Under the pieces are notes generated by a model. That model was not told the DNA's origin, did not search any database, and was given only the letters and a program-made list of their open reading frames with translations. A stretch of 64,000 nt of DNA from Balanoglossus misakiensis. Lineage: Eukaryota > Hemichordata. The position numbers and the translations under genes are program-made. Below are positions 1 to 13,100 of the stretch, in pieces. Where the stretch lies: NCBI GenBank assembly GCA_040954595.2, contig CM082576.2, forward strand, positions 4,898,001 to 4,962,000, in the 5' to 3' direction. The stretch's first letter is position 1. Every line of letters starts with the position of its first letter.

Positions 1-239
1 TTTAATAACTCAAAGGTCAGAGAAAACTGGATAATACTGGACAGGATAGAACTGGATTTACCCATACCCTTATCAAGTCAGGACTGGCATCGGTCTCCCC
101 CGTCAGTAAGTTGACTGTTGTTCTGTACTTCTTCTTCTTGTATTTATTCAGCACTGCAATGACAACAAAAAATAAGTTCTCCAGATTTAAGTAAAAAAAT
201 ACAATAATTAATATATGTTATGTTACTTGTTATACATAC

Positions 240-1875
240 ACTTTGATCTATATGCAACAGCCTTCTTGGAGTATTTTCCCTTAAGTCTTGCGTCTGGCGA
301 TTTGCCGGCTTTGGTGAAATAAACATGGATGAAGATGGTGCCGTTGTTGAGCATTTTCTGAAAGAAAGAATATGGCAATATTATCAGCCAAGCTTCATGA
401 TCTCATACCCTGGTATACGTAAAAGACCAAATTCGACATTCTTGTCAAGAAACTTGAATAGTTACACAAAACTTACATCAGTTGCCTCGATGACTCCATC
501 GTGGGTGTACAATCCATCACCATTGGGACCTCCTGTCCAATCACCATATTCTATGTTAGTCTCTTCCCAAAACAAATACTTGCTGTCATTAAACTGGGTG
601 AAGTCCTCCTCTTCAGATATGTACACTTTCATGTCCTGTGGATAAAAAGCATGTACACATAGAAATAAATCAGAACTCACAAATGCTAGGAAGGGATAAT
701 GAGAACATAAAACCATGAATATTTGCAATGCAGGAGAAAAAAAAACAAAAGACAAGACAGCATTCTCCACTCACCATAACAGTACCCTTGGGAAACAAAT
801 TTTGGCCAAACTGTGATGCGCTTCCTGTCCCATCTGGGGTGGTTTCAGGCGGGGTAGATCGACCACGGAAGAAACTGCTGATCATATAGATGATGAAGAG
901 ACGAAAAGCAAAGCCTTTCACCATCTGCCAGCCACCTTGCTGCTGTTGCTGTTGTTGTTGCTCACCCCCTTCTTGCTGATTAACCTGATGACGAAAGTTT
1001 TCAACATATGATTTAGTGGTACGTCCATGGTTACATGTAACAAGCTGACATGTATGTATGATACAGTTAGTTTGGGTACTGCACAAAAAAATTAGAAGCT
1101 GTATTGTATCCTTCGTTCCAGGTCTATTGTTTTATCATGAACTGGAGAAAGTGCATGTACCTCTATGGGGGTTTATTTGTATGAATGCATGGGCTTTGAG
1201 CAGCTCTTCCAACCAATATACCCCCATTTATAGTATTGATTAATCATTATACACGTATATCAATTAAAACCCTCATTGTACCCCCCCCCCGGTTTTGTAC
1301 GTACATGATAAAACAAACTGTCCCTTCGTGCGATTTATATTATAAATACACTAGAGACTCGAAAATGTTTCGATACACGTGACAATACAGCACTTCGCAT
1401 GCTCCGTTTATGTTTGGAGTCTCAAGGTCGACATGTTGGGACGTATCAATTATTGAAATTATTCGACGAAATATAACACAGAATTCATGTCAGCTTCGTG
1501 GGGAAATTAGGTTTGTTATCCATACAAGTAATGACTTGAGATGTATGGTCTTAGGCCCACCAGTCTATTTTAAACAGGTACGCTCTCGGATGAGTGCAAA
1601 CTGATTCATTCACTGAGGACTCCATATCCATTGTACATGTATGTATTGTTCGAATGATCAGCTGAAGCCGACACGATCACGACACGGCTATTTAAACGCT
1701 CGAAACGCCACGTTATGCTTATCATTAAAAACAAAGATTTGCGGTCCCATCGATTGACATAGAATATGTAAAACGTTATTACCTCTCCATTTTGGCCCTG
1801 GGCGACTACTTGTCCATTATTTGATGCATCATTTCCACTGCTCCTTTGAGCGCCTGAGCTCTCAGAGTCAGCCAT
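240..1875 (-). CDS. CLPTM1: CLPTM1 (cleft lip and palate transmembrane protein 1) homologue, N-terminal part, 4 exons, gene continues off the left edge
   Basis: Coding exons on the minus strand are 1875-1783, 984-775, 635-477 and 357-240. All have GT-AG borders; the first three introns are in phase 0 and the fourth exon ends in phase 1, giving 193 codons. The start at 1875 (MADSESSG) was chosen because it follows the family's short polar N-terminus; the frame is open further upstream but that stretch has no family resemblance. An octa-Gln run (about residues 40-47) precedes a hydrophobic membrane segment (WQMVKGFAFRLFIIYMISSF, residues 50-69). The conserved luminal part then follows, with NLFPKGT, VYISEEEDF, YGDWTGGPN and GTIFIHVYFTKAG. 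CLPTM1 family members are multi-pass ER/Golgi membrane proteins; vertebrate CLPTM1 limits surface delivery of GABA-A receptors. The rest of the protein lies left of base 240. The gene is divergent from MEN1. Confidence 0.93.
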
Positions 1876-2828
1876 TTTGGAGTTTGCTTGGAAGTGAGAG
1901 GGCGCTGTTAGATGGGTGACTTCGCGCATGCATGAGCTCATATGCATATTTACAGCGTCATCTGACTTTCTTCTGGAAAATTCTACCATCCGAAAAAATA
2001 TGATGTACACATCTTTTTTCGTGTGAATCTCAAGTATCGGGACCATTTCAAATTGACATATATAAGCCTAAAAGCCCTTTGGTACATTTTAATAGACAAC
2101 TCAATTCAATCAAAGTTTCATGTCAGACTAAATGAAATCAGACGGCGATTTCAAAGAGTGGATGGAGCATATACTTTATCTAGCAGAGATCAAAACTTTG
2201 CCACATAACAACGTATGGATGGATAGCGTTGCCATTTCAATTACTTTCAGCTATTTTTCCTCTCACTGCGATTAGCTGAAATCTGCTAGGTAGAAATTTA
2301 TGAAGTCGAAAAAACTTAAACTTTCAGGCTTTTACACATATGCCTATATATCATATCAACTTCCATTTATATTTTGTAAAATTTGACCGGGTGTAACGTT
2401 GTTCGTGTTGTTGGTTGTGGACAAATTCAGTACTTGCGAAAGTGTAAACTTGTAGCTCTTGCAGATAAGTTTTCGAATTCACCAGAGCCTTATTTCTGAA
2501 ACGCACTGACTGTACTGACGCACGAGTGTGGCGACCACATGCGGCCACTTTATTGTTGAGTGGCCGTGGACCACTGCGCTGCATTGTCTGCTATGAAACT
2601 CAAAGCAGTATCCGAACTTTTCTGTCCCGCCGTTGAAGAAATCGTTGTAGTTCGCAATACAAGCAATATCTGAGAATTACGAACAGCAGAACGGACATCT
2701 GCTCTACCATATTTCAAATCCTATCAGGAACAGAGTAATTTCACAAACTTAGTACATGTGTATTACTGTCATTAATTACGTCACAGTGAATTTGTAATGA
2801 GCAGCCTGCGCAGTGTTTACTGGTAGCA
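1876..2828. promoter_or_regulatory. Divergent CLPTM1/MEN1 intergenic region, presumed bidirectional promoter
   Basis: The 953 bases between the two start codons separate head-to-head genes and hold no recognisable exon. Both start codons sit in a YY1-like context: AAAATGGCTGAC for CLPTM1 read on the minus strand, and AAGATGGCGGG for MEN1 at 2835-2845. In many genes YY1 sites overlap the start region in this way. A partial NRF1-like CGCGCATGC lies at 1922-1930. No TATA box stands out. Promoter function is inferred from gene arrangement only. Confidence 0.5.
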
Positions 2829-5800
2829 ATGAGCAAGATGGCGGGTTTTCCGGACAGCGTCAGGCAATACTTTCCTATAGAAGATATCAAGTCAGTGGTA
2901 AAGCTGGTTCGGGCGCAGTTCACCGGCGATGCCAGCCCGGATCTGGCCCTCTTGTCCATAGTGTTAGGCATCATCGAAAATGCGCTAACGTGCAATCGGT
3001 CGCTCGGCCCCCAGAACCAACCCACGGCTGGCGTCGAACGCATTTTCCCGGTCATCGAGTTTTCCACCGTGGAAGCCCTGTACGTCAAGTTTGTCACTCA
3101 AATCAAAGGTTCTGTGGACACTAGCGAGTACAAATCGGGACATGCGAATCGGGATTTTGTGAAGAAGGTTTCAGACGTGATATGGAGCTCACTTTCAAGA
3201 TCTTATTACAAAGATAAAGCGCATCTGCAGTCTCTGTACAGTTTTTTGACAGGTGAGATGCATATCACTGTAAAACACACTTGTGTATTTTATGCGTGGG
3301 AAGATTGAAATTCGACCCAGTGGCGTTAATATTGCTGACTGCACAGCGATGAAAATGTGTGTATCTGGAACATTTTCTTCAAGACCACACGCTCTATTTT
3401 ATTTATTTTCACGCGCTTTATTTCTTACTCCGGGTTGGAATTTGCAAAAAACCGTCGTCATACTCGTAACCTATGATTCATAGATGCCTTAGCCACAGTA
3501 TGAGTCAGTGCTTGTTGTAAACACTGACACCATTTGCAGAGCTCGATTCGATGAAAATGCTGTTGCGCATTTCGAAATGGCGCTCAAATTACAGATTTTC
3601 GTGCAAATGACGGGTGCCTTCTGTCACATGTTTTATTCTAGAGGATATAATTACGATTTCTGCGACTTTGCTTTTAATCCTGACTGTCGTTTGCCCATAG
3701 TGGCGTCTCCCCCTCATGATGGAGTTGCGTTTAGTGACCACATGTTTGTGTGTGGTGCTATGGCGCGCAATATCGACATGAGACACGCCCCCTGTAGCCA
3801 AGAAATTGACGCGCTCATAATACATGTATGTTGCACGCAATAAAGCGCCATATGCGAGAGGTTTCGATTGCATGTCTTCAACTTTTCCTGAACACAATGA
3901 TTTATATAATAGTCAAGCATTATTTGCCTAATTCTCTTGAATAATTTTCATAAAATTAAATAAAAAAGGGTATTGGAGGGATTCATCATGATCTCAGTGC
4001 ATCTCTTATTTCATTTCCGGGGTGATTTTTGGGAAGTGTTGAAAGGTTAATATGAATATCTTGCTTTCCTTAACTTAAAATCAGTGATTGTCGTCATGTT
4101 GCGTATTTCAATTTTCAGGATGCCTGCTTTTTAAAAATCAACAAGTTCCGCAACCGTCACAAGAGTGTTCTGAATTATTGGTTTGTTTTCCTGTACTGCA
4201 TTCACATGTTCCTAGACAGGAAGTTTGAAACAGGTATTAGTGTCAACATCCACAAGAGACTTGAGGCCAGTGAACTTGCAGTTGTGTGTAGTGTGGATGT
4301 TTTCTTGTTGCTGAATGACTCTGTAACCCATGAACTTGTCCTTGACCACTGACCAGCGATAGTTGTTGGTCTTGCTGCGCCAACCACAGCCAGTAAACAA
4401 AAATGGGACATCGGTGTTGACACGTTGGCGTCCTTATCAATTTTTCTGGCCATGGTGTTCTGACTTTCCTAGATATGAGGCAAACACATCTTTGATTGGA
4501 TTTTTACGATCTTAGTTGTGTATGTATACTAAGCAAGGCATGCACAGATTAAATTGCACATAGGTGTAGCATCCACAATGAGACATTATGTGCCATGTCG
4601 ACACGGAAGTTTCGTGGTGTTTTTATAGCAAGGAGAAATGTACAATTTATCAATCCTTAATTTCCCCTGGGTATATTTCCAACGCCAAGTCTAATATAAG
4701 ATTAGCTGCTAAATGGTTTACATGGTTTTCTTCCAAAAGAAAACGCTGACAGTATCATGTTTCAGTGTGAAAACCATTCAGCAACTTCCATCTGTCAACA
4801 AGTATTCATTTAAACGTGCCCCAGTAATATGTTGTTGGATTTATTATAGTCTAAACTGGTCATGGTCGTTGGGAGCACATAGATATATTGTGCTGCCCGC
4901 AAGCGAAGTACGAAGAATTGTTGTTCTCAAAAACCTCTATGCTGTGTGTGCTGTCTCTGTTTGAATGTGCCCAGTTGTAGGACAAATTGAAGGTTTTACT
5001 GCCAATTTTTAACCATCTAGAAGATGTGTAGCCCTTGAGCCAAAGTCCAATTTCCTGCTGTTGCGAATACAACACACTATTGCTGTTTGGCAGATGAGAT
5101 GGATATTGAATCTGTCTGTTTCCTGCTGACTCGCTCAATACCAAGGTTCAAGCCTCTCATTTCCCTCATTGAAATTCACCACAGAATCTTGCAGTGAACA
5201 GTGTCACTCCATCACCCAGTGTGAGTTTGTCTCATTCTGTTACCAAACCACCGAGGAAATTTCTAATCCAATCATCAGAATGTGCCATACAGATACTATA
5301 ACATTGTACTTTTTCATAATTTGGAACCCACAAAAGAAAGGTGTATAAAAATGCATGTAATCATCACAATATCAAGAATATTGTCCCAAATATTTATTTC
5401 AATCATAGACAGGAGAATTAGAGTGGCCCACCTAAATTTACTTTCGGAAGATCACATGTTCAGCACTGGCACTGTTTATCAAGTGATCTAGGCCTGAGAC
5501 ACAAATGTTTGGATGATTGGGTGTTGCCATAGAAACCGATGAGAAGAAGGGCAATGCACCTATCAGGCCAAACATGCTGCTGCATACTGCAGGCTTTTCA
5601 GGGAACTGTATTTCAGCAAGGAGAACTTTCACTTGCACGCAGTACATAGATCCGATGACTTTAAGTGTGGAATTATTTAGCCTGGACAATTCACCGCATT
5701 TGTAATTTTATATCAGATAGTTCATGTTTAATTTGACAGGGAAAATAGTGATGATTGGACACAGTCACTTCGCTGTGAATTTAAAAAAATCCGTGAAGTG

Positions 5801-8800
5801 GGACCGTCGCTTTTACATGGCAATTGAACTTTATATACCAGCAATATTTCTTGCCCATTATTTTTCCACGTATTTCTTCTTTGATTAAAACTGGGTTAAG
5901 TGGCTAAAAATATGCCAGTGTTTACATTCATGATGCTATATCTATTTTCTCTCTCTAAAAGTCAAATTTTATTAGTGAAACGTTCACTTCACTTGTGGTG
6001 TTAAACATTGTGTGTGACTGTGTAGACCTTAGACTTGAACATATGACATTATGAAGAGGAATTCATACTTCAATAGAGCTTGTGTAGAATGTCTTGATGA
6101 GTTGCATTAAGATGAGTAACTGCATGGAATGATAGCTCTAAAACTGGAAGTGAAAGTAAAAGACTACAGATTAAAAATAAATACGACTGACATGTCATGG
6201 GATTATTATATTTAGTCTGTTTGTCACTACAGGAAAACTGAGGACTGATTAGCATAAGATGTGGTTAGAGTTTGTTTATTTTTATCAATGTTACAAATTT
6301 CAAAAAATGCTCGTGCTTTTTCAAAAAAGCCAACGGCCCAGCTGTGAAAATACTGTGGCCAATACATTACAGCAAAAAGAGAGTGATTGCAGCTCCACAT
6401 AAAGCTTACTTTATAACCACACACACTGTTGCCAGCTACAGATTACAATTTTCCACATTCCTGGAAGCGAGTTTTATTGTCCCTTTTATGGCCGTGAGCT
6501 AGAAATCCGTGTAATTGACTTGGTTTTATTTTAAATCTCATTTTAGGTAACAAGTTGGACTGCTTTGGAGTAGCCTTTGCGGTTGTCGCGGCCTGCCAGG
6601 TTCTCAATTACAACGATGTTCATCTGGCTTTATCAGAGGATCACGCGTGGGTGGTGTTTGGGGAGAACGGCAGTGAGACAGCCGAAGTCACATGGCATGG
6701 CAAAGGCAACGAAGATAAGAGGGGTCAACCAATCAAGCTTGGTAGGTCACGAGGGGTTAATACTTGAAGCGCACCACTAATTAGTGTGGTTGGTCTGAGG
6801 TCACTGTTAATGCAAAACCAAAATGCTCGTTATATGCTTAATGTGATAATGGTTAACTTTTTTATTGGGACCCAGCAAGGCATTGTGCATGGTTTGAAAG
6901 TGTAGTTGTTTCTGCTTCAGAATATCAAATGAGAATATGCAGTTGATTGAAAACAAAATGCAGCCATCAGATTTCATAAATTTAGATATTTGTTGTCAAA
7001 GCAGTCTTTACAACCTAATGAATGTGGACAACAATTAATGTGTTATTTTTATCAGAGTGTGATGTGGAGGTATGTGTGTGCACAGTGCTCTAATTGATTT
7101 GGCTGCTCTTCCAGGAGTGCGTGTCGAATCAATATGTATCAGTCAGGGGATGTAATCTATATCGCTGAGACTCAATTTTCGATTGCAGTTGCTGGATGTG
7201 ATTGCCGGATTCCCTGATTTCTCTCTCTGGGTGATTTAGAGTCAATACGAGAGAGTGAATATTGCACCGCTGGGAAAGTCTATCATTAGGCACCTTTAAT
7301 GTCAGAGGTCTTCCGGTGCGTGTGTGTGTGTGGAATATTCTTAAAAGGATTCATATTTTAGGGTTAAAATGTATACATGGACATGGCACGGTGTCTGCAA
7401 TGTGTGCTAATGATAGTCTGAACTGACAGGGAGACAGACAAACATCTTTTCAATGGAAAAAAATGACTCTGTAGATTTCCCCTGAAGTCATCTAGGTGGT
7501 GTTACATGAACCGGTACCTCTGTCACTCAGGGAATGGCAAATCCGTTCTCATTGTACCGGCATGGCTTAAAGCAAGAAAACCTGTCTTAATGATCATATG
7601 TGATGTGACATCTGTAGTCAGAACCTAATTTTGGATCTCGCGTTCAGAATGGAAATCCTCCATCTTTTTGGCAGCTGTGTCTCACTGCTTCATCAACCAT
7701 CAATACCCCCCAAAAATGTCAGTGAAACCATCTATATCTGTCATGCTACTTTTTCATGGTGTATTCACCACACTAGCCCGAAGGAGATCGCTTACTGTCA
7801 ACAACATCCCATCCACAGGTGTGGCAGAGATGTCCTGGTTGTATCTGAATGGCCAGCCTGTCATTTGCACCCGCGAGATGGAAGTGGCTGCCATGGTTTC
7901 CGGAGTCAATCCGTCTATCAATACAACCACCGACAGCATTGAATTGGCATCTCTACAACAGGTGAGATTTACCATTTCAAAATTGTCTGCTAGTCTTTCA
8001 TTTAAATCTACAAATGGATATGTGACATCAAGTTGCAGTCCAATTTGGACGCTGTTGGACATTGCGTCAAATTCTACAACTGTGTGAGACCTTATTTTTG
8101 CATTCTAGCATTGTCTTAACACACATTCTTCTGATACTAATAAAAGTTATACACTTTACAAAGTCCACATTAAGAGGGACTTTTTCCTGGTCATTTTTAT
8201 CTCCAGTATAGAATAACAAATGATCTCATATTTGTTACTTATATTTTGCTTTCATCACATCTTTTCAGGAACTTCTCTTGTTGCTGTATGATCTTGGCCA
8301 CCTTGAGAAGTAAGTACAAAATACTGTTAGCTTTATAGACCTGGTATGATCGATCATCATCATCAAGCACCATCACCGTCAAACAAACCACCTGTACATG
8401 CATCTTGATTCCATAGTCTTTGTTTTGGTGACTGTCAAATCCACATTATGGTTGCTTTGATTCTATGATTGCGAGTTCTACACTTTTAAAACAAAAATGG
8501 CCGCTGTAAATTGAATTGTACCATTCTCTGTTTCTTCTGTAGATACCCCATGGCTCTCGGTAACCTTGCCGACTTGGAAGCGATCGACCGCAGTGTCGGT
8601 CGTCCCTCACCCAACGAACTCTTCAAACAAGCCATCGGGTCTGCACAGAAACATTACAACGATCAGCACGTCTATCCATACACCTACTTTGGAGGATTTC
8701 TGTACAGGAAGAAGTACTACAAGGCAGCGTTGGAAATGTGGGCCAAAGCTGCCAATGTCATACGAAGGTCAGTCAAGGTTCACAGTATTTATGTAAAGAA

Positions 8801-10042
8801 GAAATAAGTTTGTCAAGTTCAGGTTTTCCATGTGATCATACCCTGTGCGATAGAGACAGCTCATCTCTGTCTGTATTGTACTCTCTGTTTGGTCTTGTTT
8901 TGTTGTGTTTTACTGAATTTTTTTGATGCATTTTCAGGTACAACTACAACCGAGAAGATGAGGAAATCTACAAGGAGTTCTTGGAAATCGCCCACGAACT
9001 GATCCCCAATATGTTGAAAGCTGCAAGTATGGTGCCGCTGACCGAACAGTCCATCCTGTGTGACCCACAATCCTTCGCATATCTTCTGCAGTTCTACGAC
9101 GGAATCTGCCAGTGGGAAGAGGGCAGCTCCACGCCGGTTCTCCACATTGGCTGGGCCAAGCACTTCATCACCTGCGTGGCAAAGTTTTCTCCGAGCATTC
9201 GGGAACTGCTGGACATTACGACCGATGAGGAGGACGCTGAGGCCAAGGATGGAGATCAGGGGAAGGAGGAGAAGGAGAACGAACGGAATGGACAGAAACC
9301 CAGCGCGGAAACCGCAAACGGAGACGCCAAGAGTAAAGTCCTGAAGGGCAAAGCTCCAGGGAAAAGGCCGGGAAGCGGAAGGAAAGGCGCGCACGAGGCC
9401 AAACTGCATCCGAAGGAACAGGGGAAGGGGGACAGAGTCAAAGTGGAGACCAAACCAGAAAATCGCGGTACAGAGGACGAGGGCAGTGAGAGTGCCAACC
9501 CGAACATCTCGGCCTTAGCGGCGGATTGCGGTGACGTCTTGCCCCCGGACTATCTGTTGGAAAACCTGGCCACGGCGGGATCAACGACCGCGCAGTTCAC
9601 ATCATCGGCGTGGGACGGCAAGACCGACTTCAACGACTTCCTCAGCTCCCAGTCGAACGGGAGCGCCTTCCCGGGCATGACTATGGAATCGGTGATGAAA
9701 GCGGAGAGCCCGGCCGAGATGGTCCTCCACCGGCAGAGTCGCGGCGGCGACGCCCCAGCCGGGCCGCATGACGAGGATAGCAATATGAGCGCGCCGTCCA
9801 GCGAGGGAGGCTTCGCCACCCCGCAGCTGCCCCAGCCCCAACACCTGACCACCCAAAAGCTCACCTTCACCAGTGCCAAAATGAAAGGACTCAAGGATTT
9901 ACTGACCACTTCTGGCAAAATCAACACCAGCGCCATACAGCTGCAGCTGACTGCCCAGTCGCAGGTGACAGTCATGAAACGTAGAAGTTCTGCATCGGAT
10001 TATGACTACAGCAGTCAGCGCAGGAGGCAAAGGAGGGAATGA
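2829..10042 (+). CDS. MEN1: Menin (MEN1), complete, 6 coding exons
   Basis: Exons are 2829-3252, 6547-6741, 7819-7961, 8269-8309, 8543-8767 and 8938-10042, giving 710 aa (vertebrate menin about 610). Two start codons are possible, 2829 and 2838; the second lies in the better AAGATGG context and matches the family start. Conserved blocks include [10 protein letters not shown]-type [92 protein letters not shown] and [12 protein letters not shown]. Menin is a nuclear scaffold that binds the N-terminus of MLL/KMT2A-type methyltransferases and JunD in a central cavity. A low-complexity Lys/Glu/Ser-rich insert (about residues 440-650) makes the protein longer than usual. The C-terminal block ([25 protein letters not shown], then basic RRRQRRE) keeps the nuclear-localisation region. 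A Thr replaces the Met of the vertebrate YPYMY motif. Confidence 0.96.
4212..4433 (-). other. Unrecognised antisense open reading frame inside MEN1 intron 1
   Basis: This frame is open for 73 codons and ends in a TAG at 4214-4212. It has a protein-like composition, with segments such as [19 protein letters not shown] and [18 protein letters not shown] that contain Trp, Cys and ordered hydrophobic residues. I do not recognise the family, and there is no start codon with a matching upstream context. It could be the last exon of a nested gene, a decayed retrocopy or chance. A second unrecognised antisense frame, of 95 codons, lies at 5144-4860. Confidence 0.25.
4860..5144 (-). other. Second unrecognised antisense open reading frame inside MEN1 intron 1
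   Basis: This is a 94-residue frame on the minus strand, rich in Asn and Ser, with Trp-containing stretches ([28 protein letters not shown]) and a Cys-containing end ([16 protein letters not shown]). I cannot assign a family. It lies 5' of the 4433-4212 frame on the same strand, so the two could be remnants of one nested gene or element. No splice pair joining them was established. Confidence 0.2.
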
Positions 10043-10056
10043 TTACCAGTTTGAGA

Positions 10057-10190
10057 GTAAGTGAAGTCTTGTTACAGCAGGGAGAACATTTATATTTGCA
10101 ATCGCTTTGAAATAACACATCTTTTTTTCTTAGTATAAAAAATGAAATGATAAAAAAACACTAATCTAGCTCCTTTCGTTCTTTTTGCAG
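10057..10190 (+). other. Candidate intron in the MEN1 3' UTR
   Basis: A consensus donor (GAGA|GTAAGTGAAG at 10057) lies 15 bases after the menin stop codon. A pyrimidine-rich acceptor (TTTCGTTCTTTTTGCAG, ending at 10190) follows 134 bases later. The intervening bases are AT-rich. Because the stop codon is less than 50 bases from the junction, such an intron would not be expected to trigger nonsense-mediated decay. An alternative reading is a splice variant that changes the C-terminus. Confidence 0.45.
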
Positions 10191-13100
10191 CTTTAAGAAA
10201 CAAAATGGCCATCAAGATTCATCAAGTTATTGATGCTAGCAATGTGATGTCATCATTAGAAACCTGCCTTGGCAACAGTTGCCAATATACATCGTAGAAG
10301 CTTGAAGAATGACGTCATTGGCATAGCAACCAGTGACATGAATTCTGTACTATTTATTGTTTTTTTTTGTCTTTGATGTATATAGTGCTATATATGTGTG
10401 TGTATACAATGTGTTGTATGAACTATCATCAAAACTTGAAGAAACACAAGCACTGTGATAGGGTTGCCCGTTGCTATGCCACCAAGTTATGACCTTTCAA
10501 CTTTCAAACATCTGAACACCAATCAGATTCATTCATGGTGGCATTTGTGTGTGTCAGAGGTCAACCCTTTCATTGTCACTTGTCAACAATTTTTTTAAAC
10601 ACCATCTGCTTGTCGTTGTTTTTTGCTATGTTTTCATTTCTATAAATTTAGAAGTAGTTTTGTAACAAAAATGGCAGTCACATCTATTTCTGGTTCAACG
10701 TAAACAGGATATCAAGTGCAGACTACATGTATGATAAAAACTTGACGTGTGCTTCGGTGTAGAACAACTGGCAATGTCAACAATTGGCATCTATTCAGAA
10801 GATGTCCACAGCCTCAGAGTCAGTTTCTACGCATTCAAAAAAGGGTCTGAGAAAAAACTTCACGACATGTTTAGTTTATTGAAAATAGTGTGCTTATTAT
10901 TGCAAAAACAAGAAAAAAAAATCACCATAGACCAAATTTCTGTTTTTATTTTATAAATGTTCCCTGGTTCTACACAATATACTAGTAATTCACAAGAGAG
11001 TCGATTGTTTATGAACGTCTCCAAGTAAATTATTTTGACCTACTTACTGATAAGGTAGAGTTCCAAAAGTTCTGATGTGAAGCTAACATAAAAATTACGT
11101 AACCTTGAAAACTCACCTTTCTCAAAAACAAAAACAAACTCAACACAAAACTTAATATTAGAGCGTAAATGCCACTGCCAAAAATTGACAATAATCCACA
11201 ATTTAGTGTTAAGTCTTGCATAATATTGATGTTACTAGTATTGTCTCTGTTCTGAAAGAAAGACACGCGTTTGTGTCAACATCGCACTTGCCTCTAGAGG
11301 GCGATATTACATAAGTACCGTAGGTGGCTTGAGCATCACCTCATACCTTTCGTGTTTCCATGGTTTCCATTCTGGAATTGTTAAATTTGATGTTTTGATG
11401 CATTACATAAGAAATTGTCACATACCATGTTAAAGTGTTAAAGCGATGTGTTTATCAAAGATAAATCGCTCGCCAAGATTCAAAAACTGTTGTAGTTCAG
11501 TACATTTTATAATCAGCACAATATATATAAATCTCACCAGACATTGTCTAGAAATTTAAAGAAATCAAAAGTCCTCATATTCTAATAGAAATCTTCCATT
11601 CTTCTTTGTTGAACTTGATCGACAAATTTCAATATCATGAAAATTGCGCATCGGTAATTACTTACATATTTTTATTAATTGTACATTTCGCCCAAAATGT
11701 GATTTGGCGTCTCCGTTTTCCAAAAAAATTGTCAAGTTATAGAGATTTAATTATAGATATATAAGGTTATTCTAAATTTCTACATATATTCCAACTTTTA
11801 ATGTTTTTATTGGTTTTGTACATGTATTTTGTCAGTGACATTTAGTTATGTTTGCACAACCAGAAAAAGTACAAACACTATCGTTTGACTGCCAAAAGAT
11901 TGAGCCAACTGTGTTCCTTCTGTTGGTCTTTTTATGTGCGATAAATATATTGCGAGCGCACAGTTCAGTTGAAACTCACACTTTTGAAATATGATAACGA
12001 AGGAACAAACATATATTGCTGCCAGCCAGAGCAGTCAATTGAATTATGGAAGAAAAAAGTCAAGAGTTTTATTACTTTCATGCAATATGAATTCATGGTA
12101 ACCAGAGGTGAAGGTCAGGGGTTAAGAAGTGAGATGTTCCCTGTCCTGGATAATCAGTTTGCATTTTTCTGTGGGATATTTTGTTTTCACTGTTATTGCA
12201 ATAGCGACATAAACTACAAAAACCACACAAACATTGACAGACATTTCAAAGAAGTCATTAACAGGTTCCTTGATGAACTCTACAACCCCCATTGATTTAA
12301 GTTGCTGTGGTCTAACCCCATTGTTTTCCAATGGTGAGGTTTGATCCACTGGCGGCAAAGGAGGTAGTTTCAATGTCTAGCAGAAATAAGGAGCATCTAG
12401 ATGTTTAAAATTTATGAACAAACGTTTCAATTTCTCTATAAAGTCTACAGGGGTTCTTGTCGTTGTTTTTTTTTTTTTTTTTTGTCTACTTCACCCTTTC
12501 AGAAGTGAAGGCCTGTCACAGGAATGCTTGAAAAACAAAACAGAAAATCAGTGCTTCGGTTTGTGAGAAGAAACATGAATGGTGAGAGAAAATTGAGTGA
12601 GAATGTGTAGGTCAGAGATTCTGTGCTTTATAGGTAGCTACTCATGATTGAAGGCTAGAAAGTTGTCCGAGTTGGATGAAGAAGTCATGCAGATGTGCTC
12701 TTTGGGGAGAATTTCAATAAAATGTTATTCCGGGGAAGTTGAAGAGAGAGTTTACATGGAAGTTTCAATACATATGCAAGTTTTTACTACAGTTCGGAAC
12801 GTTCAGGAAAGAAATATTATGGGCTGTTTCAGTTTATTTGTGTCCTTTGTGGCATTTTCTGTCTCCGATTCTTTCTGTGTCTGTTGTTTTTCCTTCATAA
12901 ACGACATTTTAATGTGTTTTAAAAATCTGTACCATGCTAGGATAGGTTTAATGCTTTTACAGTCTGGCTGCTGCCAAGTTCTTATCCCTGGAGAACAACC
13001 GTGATGCTAGTCGTAGAATCTCTCTTTCTATGTCTTGTCTCTGTAAACCATGGCAACCGTTTGTTTCACTAGTACACAGAGAAGATGGAAGGGTTCGTTT

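Noticed and set aside
5438-5705. Open frames on both strands in MEN1 intron 1
   Set aside because: They overlap on opposite strands with no motif, and I could not link them to the other antisense frames or to any protein.
8861-9409. A 182-codon open frame antisense to the last MEN1 exon
   Set aside because: It is the complement of well-conserved menin coding sequence and has low-complexity Phe/Leu/Pro translation, so it is a shadow.
10320-10480. 11-base inverted pair GGCATAGCAAC/GTTGCTATGCC in the MEN1 3' region as a mobile element
   Set aside because: The similarity stops outside the 11 bases and there is no target-site duplication, so it is more likely chance or paired binding sites.
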